Assembly (NCBI GenBank): GCA_020632975.1
Contig: JACKEL010000004.1
Location: forward strand, 186,001-250,000
Origin: Myxococcales bacterium
GTDB taxonomy: Bacteria > Myxococcota_C > UBA6777
Length of the DNA: 64,000 nucleotides
Direction: 5' to 3'
A program made the translations under genes and the position numbers. Positions 8,701 through 17,300 of the stretch are shown here, one piece after another. Positions within the stretch are counted from its first letter, which is position 1. Each line of letters opens with the position of its first letter. Below the pieces are notes generated by a model. That model had not been told where the DNA came from, did not search any database, and worked only from the letters and a program-made list of their open reading frames with translations.

Positions 8701-10236
8701 TTACCGTGTTGAAGATGTCCAAGGCGCCGCTTGATAGCCCAGCAAAGCACCGTATCGATCGAGGAGGTGACTGAGTTGTTGGAAGTCTTTTTGGGTTTGA
8801 GGGCCATATCTTCGGATAAAATCTTCTTGTTCTTGGATAAAACGCTCACGTTTTCCTTCGAGGAGCTTGGCGATGACCTCAAGCCCTTTTCCGCCTTGGA
8901 GTGTGGGGGCTTTGGCGTGGGTACGAGCGAGGAGTTTTCCTGCTTCTTGGGCAAAGATACGCAGATCTTCAGCGCGCCATTTCTTTTCTTGGTATTTTTC
9001 AAGAAAGCGGGACACGCTAAAGTTTTTTTGGTATTTGATGCGCTGACGGATGCGGAAGGCCATCGGGGAGATCGAGACATTCCCCAAAAAGGCGTCGTCT
9101 TCGGCGTCTTCTTGGAGTTGGCGTTGTATCCAAACCACGCGCTCTGCGTTGTCGCGGAAAGTTTGCTTGGGAAACAGCGGAAACCCTGGAAGGCTGGGTG
9201 GTTCTGCGACTTCTTTGACTTCGAGCAGGATGTCATCGTCCAAAGAGGCTGAAGCCCCCTCTACAAGGATGTAATAGCGAAGACGAGGGTAACTGCTCAC
9301 ACCCGAACCAAAACGCTGAGAGGCAGCTTTCCAAGTGAAGTAACCTTTGGGAAAAAGAGAAGGTTTGAGCAAGCTTGTGGGATAGATACGCAAGATCTCT
9401 CGTAGTAAGCGTTCTTCTTGTGCGTCGAGAGGACCCACTCTATCGTTGATAATTCCGTTGGTATCGGCTTCTACGACGCCATGGAACATAACGCGTTTGT
9501 TGTCTTGGATGCGTGTGTAGTCGCTGAGATCTTCGTTGGCATCGCCATCTCGCTTGGCGCGAGCAAACATATCTTCGATCAGTACGCCATGTTGGCGGGA
9601 AGGGCGGAAAAGGTAAGGCGCGCCCCCTTCTTTGAGTCGCATGATCTCATCGAAGTAGGCACCCGTGATGCTCGAAGCAAGGGCGTCTTGGACTGCTTTT
9701 TCAGGAGGACGCAGGCCAACTTTTTGGGCAGCGATCCAATAGCCCAAGATCAAGCGACGCACATCAAAGATAAAAGGCCCATACATCGCAGCATCAAAGT
9801 CGTTGAAGTCGATTCGTTGACTGCCATCAATCGCTTTGTAGGTACCTATATTTTCGGGATGGGGATCACCAACAAGGCCGATATAAGAGCTATCTGGGCT
9901 CCCAAATGCTGTTGGGGTGGTGTTGCCATACAACATCGTTTGGTCGCGGAGGTAGACGATGACTGTCCCACGAAAGTAAGCGTACATCTCTTGCGACATC
10001 AAAAGCAGCTTCTCTTCTAGGAGCCTGCGGCTTTTTCCGTCCATCTCTTCGGGGATTCGGCGGAGGAGAGGCCAGTTGTCTTCGATGAGTAGGTTGCGGA
10101 GGTAGGCGTCTCTCGGTTCTAAGGAAGGCGATGAACATCCAACGCAAACACCCAACAGCACAAGAAAAAGAAGCCCTCCAAAGAAGGCCATCTTACAAAG
10201 GGTCGGTGAAAAGGACTGCGTTTGTTTGATGGGCAT
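8701..10236 (-). CDS. DUF2252 family protein with a lipoprotein signal
   Basis: About 511 residues. DUF2252 belongs to the protein-kinase-like/aminoglycoside-phosphotransferase fold group; no activity is established for it. Core motifs are present: MYAYFRGT, VGDPHPENIGT (the GDxHxxN catalytic-loop type) and RIDFNDFDAAMYGPFIFDVRRL, plus a C-terminal LARTHAK. Unusually the protein opens with a hydrophobic segment ending in GVCVGC (Cys 34), a lipobox, which would place the kinase-like domain outside the cytoplasm. The first ATG is at 10236; a TTG 12 codons earlier is possible. It heads an operon with the barrel protein and probably the lamin-tail protein. Confidence 0.88.
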   Translation of the reverse strand: MPIKQTQSFSPTLCKMAFFGGLLFLVLLGVCVGCSSPSLEPRDAYLRNLLIEDNWPLLRRIPEEMDGKSRRLLEEKLLLMSQEMYAYFRGTVIVYLRDQTMLYGNTTPTAFGSPDSSYIGLVGDPHPENIGTYKAIDGSQRIDFNDFDAAMYGPFIFDVRRLILGYWIAAQKVGLRPPEKAVQDALASSITGAYFDEIMRLKEGGAPYLFRPSRQHGVLIEDMFARAKRDGDANEDLSDYTRIQDNKRVMFHGVVEADTNGIINDRVGPLDAQEERLLREILRIYPTSLLKPSLFPKGYFTWKAASQRFGSGVSSYPRLRYYILVEGASASLDDDILLEVKEVAEPPSLPGFPLFPKQTFRDNAERVVWIQRQLQEDAEDDAFLGNVSISPMAFRIRQRIKYQKNFSVSRFLEKYQEKKWRAEDLRIFAQEAGKLLARTHAKAPTLQGGKGLEVIAKLLEGKRERFIQEQEDFIRRYGPQTQKDFQQLSHLLDRYGALLGYQAAPWTSSTR

Positions 10237-10283
10237 CGTCTTTGTGGTTTCCTTTCCGTGAGATTTTTGCAAAGACGAGCGGT

Positions 10284-10312
10284 GTGTAAATCAAAATAAT
10301 AATGTTTGTCAA
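10284..10312 (-). promoter_or_regulatory. candidate sigma70-like promoter for the DUF2252 operon
   Basis: On the minus strand a perfect -35 TTGACA (10307-10312) is followed after 17 bases by TTACAC (10284-10289), a weak -10. The segment is AT-rich and lies about 50-75 bases upstream of the DUF2252 start. The -10 mismatch makes this a moderate call. Confidence 0.4.
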
Positions 10313-10389
10313 GATGTTTTTCTTTTGTAATATCAATGATTTGTATTTGTTTGAATGTTTCGAAAAAGGCATGAAAATGTCACAGAAAT

Positions 10390-10600
10390 GACACACGTGG
10401 ATGCCCCATCCAGAAAAAGGCATGTGCAGGATCTCGATACAGACACAGAGGCGATCCATGGTGGTTGCCCCAACCCACGGTAGTCATGCCTCTGCAACAG
10501 GCATAGAACAAGCATAAAGCCCGACGAACCACGGTGGTCGCCCCACCCCCTGTGGTCGTCATCCCGCCCCTGCGATGGTTGTTTGTATCGATGTGGTGGC
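10390..10600. repeat. diverged palindromic repeat cluster in a 373-base gap
   Basis: The gap 10237-10609 holds no credible gene. Its distal part has at least two related units built on CCATGGTGGTTGCCCC (from 10457) and CCACGGTGGTCGCCCC (from 10529), each followed by a CA-rich stretch and a diverged inverted copy (GGTAGTCATGCC, TGTGGTCGTCATCC). The core CCACGGTGGTCGCCCC resembles the GGGGCGACC...GGTCGCCCG palindrome near 44.44 kb, so these seem to be older members of the genome's palindromic family. Short shadow reading frames across it are not convincing genes. Confidence 0.6.
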
Positions 10601-10609
10601 CCAAGAAAA

Positions 10610-13600
10610 TTATTTGGTTCCAGCGGCGGTGAGGCGGTGGAGGTCACGAACGATCTCGCTGAAGAAGACGGGGGGGAGTTCTCGCCAGTTGATAGACTTT
10701 CCTTCTTCGTCAGAGACGGATACTCCGCGAAGATCGACATCGCCATCGTCGTCCATGACTTCGGGATACCAACCACCATGGGAAAGGTTGATGTTGTAAG
10801 AGCCGATCTTTCCGTAAGAAGAGAAGATCAAGCCTGCGTCTTCACGGGGGCCTCTCTCGTAGCCTGTTTTGGCGAGGGCATTGATGAATGAGAGGGAGCC
10901 GACTGCGGGGAGTTGGGCAAGCCAGGCTTTGTCTTCTTTGGGTAGGTCTTTGGAGACGAAGCACTCACGTTGAAGTTGTGGGAAGGGCTGTTCAATGCCT
11001 TGCGCTTCGAGTTGTTTGCTCCACGCGTCGCGTTCTTTGGAGGATAGATTGATGGGGTGTAGCAGTCGTACATGCCCTTGGTTTGGGAGTTTGTAAGCTT
11101 TGTTGTCTGCCGACTTTAAGCTCAAGTCATCTTGGATCAAGAAGCTCTTGAGAGGTTTTTCATCTTTGCCCAAGGTTTCCCAAATCAAGTTTTTTCCGAG
11201 CTGATAGAACAAAGGATGTCCAAGGAATCGAGCCTTCCATTCTTCGACGCCCCACCGACGGTCGCTGCGCAACGAGGCTTCCAGTCGCAGTATTTGTGCT
11301 TTGTGGATTTGTTTGAGTTGTTTTTTGACGGCGCTGAATGTCTTACGGCTTTTTTCGGCCAAGTCTTCGTCGTCATCCTTGCGGATGCTGGGGGCTGCTT
11401 TGAGGACCTTGCCATGTTCGTCTGTGAGTTCGATAGAAAAGTCGGGATGCAGTTGAACGAAAAACGTACGAGGCCCATAACTCAAGCAAAGTTTGCCGCT
11501 CATATCGAAACCCATGTCAGAGATCGCGCTTTCCACGAGTTCTTCGATGGTTTGTTCGCGTTCACTTGCCAGTTGTCGCAAGCCTCGTCCTGCTCGGCCT
11601 TTGAGGGCATCGCGTTTGCCTTTGCGGTGGGCGTGGTCTAGGTAGCGGATGGCAGCGTCAGAGCCGTAACGTGCTAGAGCTTCAACGCCATCGTCTCCCC
11701 AGTTTGTGCTGCGCGAACTCGACAGGCGATCTAGGCTTGCGGCGATCGCATCGATTTGTTCGGGGCTTCCAATCACGGATTGAACGTAGAGGGGCCAACC
11801 ATCATCAAAGCGCGGTCCTTTGGCGACCATCGCAGCAGAGAGAGCGTGACAGCCGTCATCTTCAAGGCGGGGTCGGATACCGCGCAAAAGAGTCGAACGG
11901 CGCTGGTAATTCTCTTGCGCCAACTCCGCGACGATCCAAGCTTGCGCTGCGGGTGAGACTTTTCCTCCTGTCTTCCACTGGATCGAGGGGAGCGTGGCAC
12001 CTTGGAGAGGGCTGGGGAGTGGTGGAGGAGTGAGTTTGCCGAGTGCTTTTTCGAGGTCTTGGTTACCTTCAGAGGTTTCTGGGAAGTCGGATGCATCGAG
12101 TTGTTCGGCTTCGAGGACAGCGATGGTGCTGCGCAAAAGTTCGATGGCGCGAGCGGACTTCTCTTTTTTGAGTGCATCGCGGAGGGCTTTGAGTGCCTTG
12201 GGTGTTTTGAGCTGGCCGATGAGTTCGATGGCTTCGCAACGAGGATCGATCTTCTTGTCTTCGAGCAAGGGCACCAACAAATCAAAGACACTTTCGCCAA
12301 GTGCGCTCAGACTATTTGCTGCGCTGCGGCGGACGTTTTTGCGTTTGTCTTGGAGGCGTTCGACAAGGACGTCGAGCATCTGTTGGGGTTGTTTTTCGAT
12401 GAACCAGTCAATGGTGTGCTCTGCATCAAAGCTTGAGCTGTATTTGCCCATGGTTTTGGGGCGTTGGTAACTTCCTTCTTGGATGCGTGCTTTGATCGCG
12501 TCGAGCAAGGTTGGGAAGTCATCGTAGATCTCAGGGAGGAAAGTTTTTCCATCCCATCTATCAAAAGCGGGGACACAAAGCGCCGCGTGTTCGACCGCTT
12601 CGGGGCTTTCCTTGAAGTGTTTCAACAAGGCGACCCAGCCTTCGTATGCATCGCCGTAAGTCGAGATGTAGGTTTCAAAGAAGCGACCTTCCATAAAACG
12701 CCAGTAGAGCGGGATCAGTTTGGGCCCAAGTGCGATATGCGTTTGCCAAGTTGTCCCATCGTTTTCTTTCAGATCGACGACGACAGCTTCGTCTTTTTTG
12801 TTGAGGTTGTCTTGGCGTGGTGCTTCGATCTGCGAAAGAAGGGCCTCGATCTCTTTGACTTTTTCTTTGGGCAAGGCAACTTGGGCGAGGTCATACACCG
12901 CTTGATGGGGCGGAAGTTCCGCCAAGATAGAAGCCACGATCAATCGTGTGTCTTTGCGTTTGGCTTCGAGGAGCGGGGCCAAATGAGGCAACAACTCTTC
13001 AGGAGCCAAGCGACTTAATGCCTCTTGTGCGACTTGTCGGATACCTTTGGCGCTGTCTTGCAAGGCTGAGACGAGGCCCACAATGGTCTCTGAGGAGTTG
13101 CTCGAAGCCAAAACGTCGACATAGAGCTTGCGTTGGGGGCAGTTTGTTTTTTCGAGAGCCTTCGTAAAATAGGGGATCAATTCTTTGTGGACGGGAGAGA
13201 GCAAGCCCTTTTGGAAGTCGCAGTATCTTCGGCCAGAGATGTTCTCGATGGTCTGTCCATCTTCGTAGTCTGGATTGGAGGAGAAAAGTGCAATCTGATC
13301 TGTGATGAACTGTAGGATCTTGGGCGTCGAGCAAGCGGGGAGCCAATACCATTTGGGTTTCGAGGTCTTGAGCAACATCTTTTCGAGACGTTCTGCAGGG
13401 ATTTGTTGGAGGAGTTTTTGAAATGACTCCACAAACTCTTGAAGGCCACCCCCCGACCATCCAGGCTTATAGTGCTCTAGAAAACCTTGGAAAAATCCGT
13501 CAAGAGACTTGGGGGGGGCGTGCTCAAATCGTTGGCAAAGGCGCAGATAGACAGAAGCGTAAGAAAAGTGGGGCCAACGCTCTCTCGATTCACTTGGCAA

Positions 13601-14416
13601 GGGCTCCACAGTGGTTGATTGAAGCAGCTTTTCAAAGACAGGGATTGCGTCTTTTTCGAGCATGTCGCCGACCGAAGAGATGTCTTTGCTGTAGTAAAAA
13701 TAATTAGAGCATTTGGATAGAAGTTGTAAGACTTGTTCTGGTCCGCTTGTGTAGGGGACCATATCTTTCACCACGATGGCTTGTTCGTAGGCCAGGTCAT
13801 CATGTTTTAGCGCTGTCTCAACGAGGATCGGGCCCCATACTTCGGGGGGATAGGCATGTGGGCGAGTCCAGTATTTTTCTGTGTCTGCGCCGTGCTGAAG
13901 GTGTTTGAGAGCAATCTGATCGGCGATCTCTGCGGGTATCTCTGTGTAATTGATCAGGCCAAACTGCGCGAGGGCGTAGCCAACCCCGACACGGTAGGGG
14001 TTGGGCAGATCGATCCACTCCTCTTTCATCTCTTCTGCGAAGGCTTTGTCGCCTTGTTTGACTTCTATAATCTCGCGCAGTCCGTTGAAATAGCCAGGTG
14101 GTTCGTCTTCTGAGTGGATGCTGTAAAGGCTGCCGTACTGTGTGCGGTACATCGCATCTGGAAAGTGCTTGTTGATGTTTTTGATCAGCCGCAAGAAGTC
14201 CTCTGCGGAGAAAGCCGTATTATCGTAATACAGGCGTCTCCAGAGCTCGCGGTGTTCGCCAAGATCGATGTTGTAATCGCGAAAACTCTCCCACAAAAAC
14301 CGAGCGAGATACGCTTCATCTTTGCCGCCAAGCACAGCCCGCAGTTTTTCGTCTAAGCGGTAATCATCTTTGAATCGCTCTATGATCGACAGGATATCGC
14401 TAGTTTGTTTGGTCAT
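10610..14416 (-). CDS. large HEAT-repeat protein with C-terminal DUF4132 domain
   Basis: 1268 residues, no signal peptide or membrane segment, so cytoplasmic. The first 540 residues are an alpha-helical module shared with the next gene upstream. The middle (about 640-760) has HEAT-type repeats, including DVLVERLQDKRKNVRRSAAN and DLLVPLLEDKKIDPRCEAIE. The last 400 residues fit DUF4132: a helical start, then SLRSDRRWGVEEWKARFLGH, an LLHPINL segment and QPFPQLQREC. DUF4132 proteins often accompany MolR/WGR-type proteins; their function is not established. Start supported by AGGAG eight bases upstream. The neighbouring truncated paralogue shows a tandem duplication history. Confidence 0.85.
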   Translation of the reverse strand: MTKQTSDILSIIERFKDDYRLDEKLRAVLGGKDEAYLARFLWESFRDYNIDLGEHRELWRRLYYDNTAFSAEDFLRLIKNINKHFPDAMYRTQYGSLYSIHSEDEPPGYFNGLREIIEVKQGDKAFAEEMKEEWIDLPNPYRVGVGYALAQFGLINYTEIPAEIADQIALKHLQHGADTEKYWTRPHAYPPEVWGPILVETALKHDDLAYEQAIVVKDMVPYTSGPEQVLQLLSKCSNYFYYSKDISSVGDMLEKDAIPVFEKLLQSTTVEPLPSESRERWPHFSYASVYLRLCQRFEHAPPKSLDGFFQGFLEHYKPGWSGGGLQEFVESFQKLLQQIPAERLEKMLLKTSKPKWYWLPACSTPKILQFITDQIALFSSNPDYEDGQTIENISGRRYCDFQKGLLSPVHKELIPYFTKALEKTNCPQRKLYVDVLASSNSSETIVGLVSALQDSAKGIRQVAQEALSRLAPEELLPHLAPLLEAKRKDTRLIVASILAELPPHQAVYDLAQVALPKEKVKEIEALLSQIEAPRQDNLNKKDEAVVVDLKENDGTTWQTHIALGPKLIPLYWRFMEGRFFETYISTYGDAYEGWVALLKHFKESPEAVEHAALCVPAFDRWDGKTFLPEIYDDFPTLLDAIKARIQEGSYQRPKTMGKYSSSFDAEHTIDWFIEKQPQQMLDVLVERLQDKRKNVRRSAANSLSALGESVFDLLVPLLEDKKIDPRCEAIELIGQLKTPKALKALRDALKKEKSARAIELLRSTIAVLEAEQLDASDFPETSEGNQDLEKALGKLTPPPLPSPLQGATLPSIQWKTGGKVSPAAQAWIVAELAQENYQRRSTLLRGIRPRLEDDGCHALSAAMVAKGPRFDDGWPLYVQSVIGSPEQIDAIAASLDRLSSSRSTNWGDDGVEALARYGSDAAIRYLDHAHRKGKRDALKGRAGRGLRQLASEREQTIEELVESAISDMGFDMSGKLCLSYGPRTFFVQLHPDFSIELTDEHGKVLKAAPSIRKDDDEDLAEKSRKTFSAVKKQLKQIHKAQILRLEASLRSDRRWGVEEWKARFLGHPLFYQLGKNLIWETLGKDEKPLKSFLIQDDLSLKSADNKAYKLPNQGHVRLLHPINLSSKERDAWSKQLEAQGIEQPFPQLQRECFVSKDLPKEDKAWLAQLPAVGSLSFINALAKTGYERGPREDAGLIFSSYGKIGSYNINLSHGGWYPEVMDDDGDVDLRGVSVSDEEGKSINWRELPPVFFSEIVRDLHRLTAAGTK

Positions 14417-14487
14417 CTTCTTGCTCCTAGGGTTGTGGGAATAGCTTTTTATCTCAGCTTTGTTTGTGAAGTGGTTTGACCTACATC

Positions 14488-14518
14488 CTTGTCAGAACGC
14501 GACAAAAGACAAGCAGAC
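14488..14518. repeat. remnant copy of the meaB 3' end
   Basis: This 31-base stretch in the gap between the two paralogues matches 16277-16307, inside the last codons of the MeaB gene, with three differences (TCCTTGTCAGAACG is shared). It is a relic of the tandem duplication that made the truncated paralogue at 14607-16214: the duplicated unit carried the tail of meaB with it. The rest of the 190-base gap shows no gene. Confidence 0.75.
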
Positions 14519-14606
14519 GAGCTAGCGAAACATATGGATGGACTTTGGGGGGCTATGATTTGTGCGGAACATAGGGGGATTTGAGACGATGAGCTGATTG
14601 TGATGT

Positions 14607-16214
14607 TCAGGGGGCTTTCACGCCAGAAAGAAGCGCTTCGATATCCTTAGCTTTTTCTTTGGGAAGATATCTTTGTGCAAGTTCATATGCTGCTTGGCTT
14701 GGTGGGAAGGAGTCTAAGATGGAAGCCGCCGTCAGTCGTTCTTTTTTGCGTTTGCTCTCAAGCAAAGGAACGAGCTTGGGGATGATCTCTTCAGGTTGTT
14801 GTTGGTCCAAAGCCTCTTGTGCGGTTTGTCGGATGCTTTTGGCGCTATCTTGCAGAGCGGTGAGCAAACCTTCGATGGCTTTGGGAGATTGGGCTGCGGC
14901 CAAGACATCGACGTAGATCTTGCGTTGGGGACTGTTGGTTTCTTGGAGAGCCTTCGTAAAGTATGGGATGAGGTCTTCACGAAGCGGCACGAGCAGCCCT
15001 CCGCGAAAGTCAGAGTTTCTTTTTGGGTCTGTCAAATCGTTGATGATCCTTTTGGTCTCGTCGTCGGGACTGCTTGGGAAAAGCGCAATTTGATCTGTTA
15101 TCCATTGGAGGATCTTTGGTGTTGGGCAAGCGGGTAACCAAAGCCATTTTACTTTTGAGGCGTTGAGCAACATCTTTTCGAGGCGTTCTGGGGGGATTTG
15201 TTGAAGCAAGTCTTGAATAGCTCCCACCAATATGGGGAATCTTGTGCCTGTCCAACTGGATCGATAATGCTCTAAAAATCCTTGAAAATAATCATCCACC
15301 GTTGTTGGAGGTGTGTAAGATAATTTCTTGCAAAGGGAGAGGTAAAGCACTGTGTAGACAAAATGAGGCCATCGCTCGCTTGGACTGTTTGGACGCGGCC
15401 CTATCTCCGTCGTTTGAAAGATTTTTTCAAGGGATGCAAGTGTTTCCTCTCCAAACACTTCAATGATCGATACGATACCTTCCAGATCACGATCAAAGGA
15501 GAGACTGCTTTTCGAGAGAAGTTGCAAAGCTTGTTCTTTGGAGGTCGAAAGAGGCAAGAAATCTTTAAGGATATCAGCTTTCTCGTAAGTGAGTGGTTCG
15601 TGTTTGAGAGAGGTCTTCAAAAGAAGTTCTCCCCACATCTGGGGAGGGTAGTTTGGGAGTTGGTGCCAGTAACCTCGGGATGACGCACCATGTTGTAAGA
15701 ATTTGTAAGCGACTTTTTCTTTTACATCTTCGGGGATTTCAGTGTGATCAAGCAAACCCAGTTTGGTCAGCACATACCCTACGCTTAGACGATAGGGAGC
15801 GGGTAAGTGGCACCACTCTTCTTTGATTTCTTGGACGAAGTCTGGTTCGTCTTTTTTGACCTCTATCAGTTGAAGTAATCCGTAAAAATAACCTTTGGGC
15901 TCGGGCCCAAAATGGATGTCATGAAGTTGTCCTTCTCGATCCCGCGACATGGCGCGGGGAAAGTGTTGGTTGATACTTTGGAGCAACCGCAAAAGGTCTT
16001 TTGCGGAATAGGCTGTTTTATCTTCACGAAGGCGGTACCAAAGTTTATTGTGTTCGCCCAGATCGACTTTATTTTCCCGAAAACTCTCCCATAATAATTG
16101 AGCGAGATATGTGGGTTTTTCTCCTTCTAACAAGTCCATGATCTTGTCGCCTGCTTGGTTGTTGCTCTTGAACTGCTCTGCCAAAGACAAGATCTCGCTT
16201 TTTTTATCTGACAT
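14607..16214 (-). CDS. truncated paralogue of the HEAT/DUF4132 protein (N-terminal module only)
   Basis: About 535 residues aligned end to end with the first 540 residues of the product at 10610-14416 (for example SILSIIERF/EILSLAEQF, LPACSTPKILQFITDQIALF/LPACPTPKILQWITDQIALF and EALLSQIEAP/EALLSGVKAP). It stops just where the large protein enters its middle region. The ATG at 16214 has AAAAGGA seven bases upstream; a longer frame would overlap meaB and was rejected. The reading frame is intact and diverged, so it appears to be a maintained gene rather than a fresh pseudogene. Possibly a partner or regulator of the full-length protein; function unknown. Confidence 0.85.
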   Translation of the reverse strand: MSDKKSEILSLAEQFKSNNQAGDKIMDLLEGEKPTYLAQLLWESFRENKVDLGEHNKLWYRLREDKTAYSAKDLLRLLQSINQHFPRAMSRDREGQLHDIHFGPEPKGYFYGLLQLIEVKKDEPDFVQEIKEEWCHLPAPYRLSVGYVLTKLGLLDHTEIPEDVKEKVAYKFLQHGASSRGYWHQLPNYPPQMWGELLLKTSLKHEPLTYEKADILKDFLPLSTSKEQALQLLSKSSLSFDRDLEGIVSIIEVFGEETLASLEKIFQTTEIGPRPNSPSERWPHFVYTVLYLSLCKKLSYTPPTTVDDYFQGFLEHYRSSWTGTRFPILVGAIQDLLQQIPPERLEKMLLNASKVKWLWLPACPTPKILQWITDQIALFPSSPDDETKRIINDLTDPKRNSDFRGGLLVPLREDLIPYFTKALQETNSPQRKIYVDVLAAAQSPKAIEGLLTALQDSAKSIRQTAQEALDQQQPEEIIPKLVPLLESKRKKERLTAASILDSFPPSQAAYELAQRYLPKEKAKDIEALLSGVKAP

Positions 16215-16254
16215 GTCTTTTCCTTTTGTTTTTTTCTTACCAAGGGGATTTTGC

Positions 16255-17274
16255 CTACGTTGTGATTTGCACGATCTCCTTGTCAGAACGTGACAAAAGG
16301 CAAGCGGAGGCCCAATCCCAAAAGTAGGATGCGAAAGCTTCTTGTGCTTGGTCGAGTGAGTCATAGCCTCGGAGAAATCGGGTGGAATCGTCTTGTTGTT
16401 GTGTGAGGGCTTCAAGTCCAAGGCGACCATAACGATCCAAGATCCAGCGCTGAAAAGCGTAGGCTTCTCGTTGAAGCATCGCAGCGTGGAGAGGGGGTGT
16501 TTGCAAAGAGGCGATCTCCGCGGCGAGATCGTCGATCCCTTGTTGGGTGACGATGCTTGTGCGGTGGATCTTTCGCGCGGTGCCTTGGGCATGTTGTAAA
16601 AGACCGAGTGTCGCTTTCAGTGTATGGTAGGTCTTGCTTGCTTCGGGTGCATCGGCTTTATGCAACACAAAAGCGTCAGGGATCTCCATGATCCCAGCCT
16701 TGATAAATTGAAGTTCGTCACCTGCAAGCGGCTGAAGCAAAAGGTACACATGATCGGCTGCATGACGAATCGAGATCTCTGATTGCCCGATCCCTACGGT
16801 CTCAATCAACACGATATCGAACAACCAATACAACAGGCGGCAAACCTGAAAAGTGTTGCGACTGAGTCCTCCAAGATCTTGATCAGAAGATTGACTACGA
16901 AAGAAGACTCTTTTTTCTTTAGGAGGAAGTTTGACGCGCGTACGATCGCCAAGGACCGCGCCACCCGTGAGTGGGCTTGAAGGGTCGATCGCGAGGATGG
17001 CAAGACTCAGTTGTCTCGGGTGGGAGAGGAGTTTGGGGACCAAGGCGCCAACGAGAGAGGACTTTCCTGCACCTGGTGTCCCTGTCAGGCCCACAAATGT
17101 CGCGCTGCGGGCCTTTGGGTGCTGTCGAAGTTGGGTGATGACTTCATGTCGTTGTTTCGAGGCTTCAGGACGTGCATCTTCAAACAGCGAGATCAACTTG
17201 GCGATGGACCACTTTTCAAAGTGCAAAGCACGTTCAATCCACGCGGAAAGATCAGGCGGAGCGGTCTTGTCCAC
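16255..17274 (-). CDS. meaB: MeaB/ArgK-type G-protein chaperone of a B12-dependent acyl-CoA mutase
   Basis: 339 residues. MeaB GTPases guard adenosylcobalamin loading and protect acyl-CoA mutases. Visible motifs are the P-loop GTPGAGKS (65-72), DPSSPLTGGAVLGDR (about 97-111), ETVGIGQSE (158-166) and, at the base-recognition site, HKAD (205-208) where the family usually has NKAD. The N replacement could change nucleotide specificity. A GTG start at 17274 is preceded by AAGGAG. It follows the mutase gene by 26 bases, fitting a chaperone for that enzyme. It is last in the ethylmalonyl-CoA operon. Confidence 0.93.
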   Translation of the reverse strand: MDKTAPPDLSAWIERALHFEKWSIAKLISLFEDARPEASKQRHEVITQLRQHPKARSATFVGLTGTPGAGKSSLVGALVPKLLSHPRQLSLAILAIDPSSPLTGGAVLGDRTRVKLPPKEKRVFFRSQSSDQDLGGLSRNTFQVCRLLYWLFDIVLIETVGIGQSEISIRHAADHVYLLLQPLAGDELQFIKAGIMEIPDAFVLHKADAPEASKTYHTLKATLGLLQHAQGTARKIHRTSIVTQQGIDDLAAEIASLQTPPLHAAMLQREAYAFQRWILDRYGRLGLEALTQQQDDSTRFLRGYDSLDQAQEAFASYFWDWASACLLSRSDKEIVQITT

Positions 17275-17300
17275 AGGGAGGCTCCTTGGTGATGATAGGG

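Noticed and set aside
14607..16214. Pseudogene status for the truncated HEAT/DUF4132 paralogue
   Set aside because: It has an intact, diverged frame with its own ribosome site and an orderly end.
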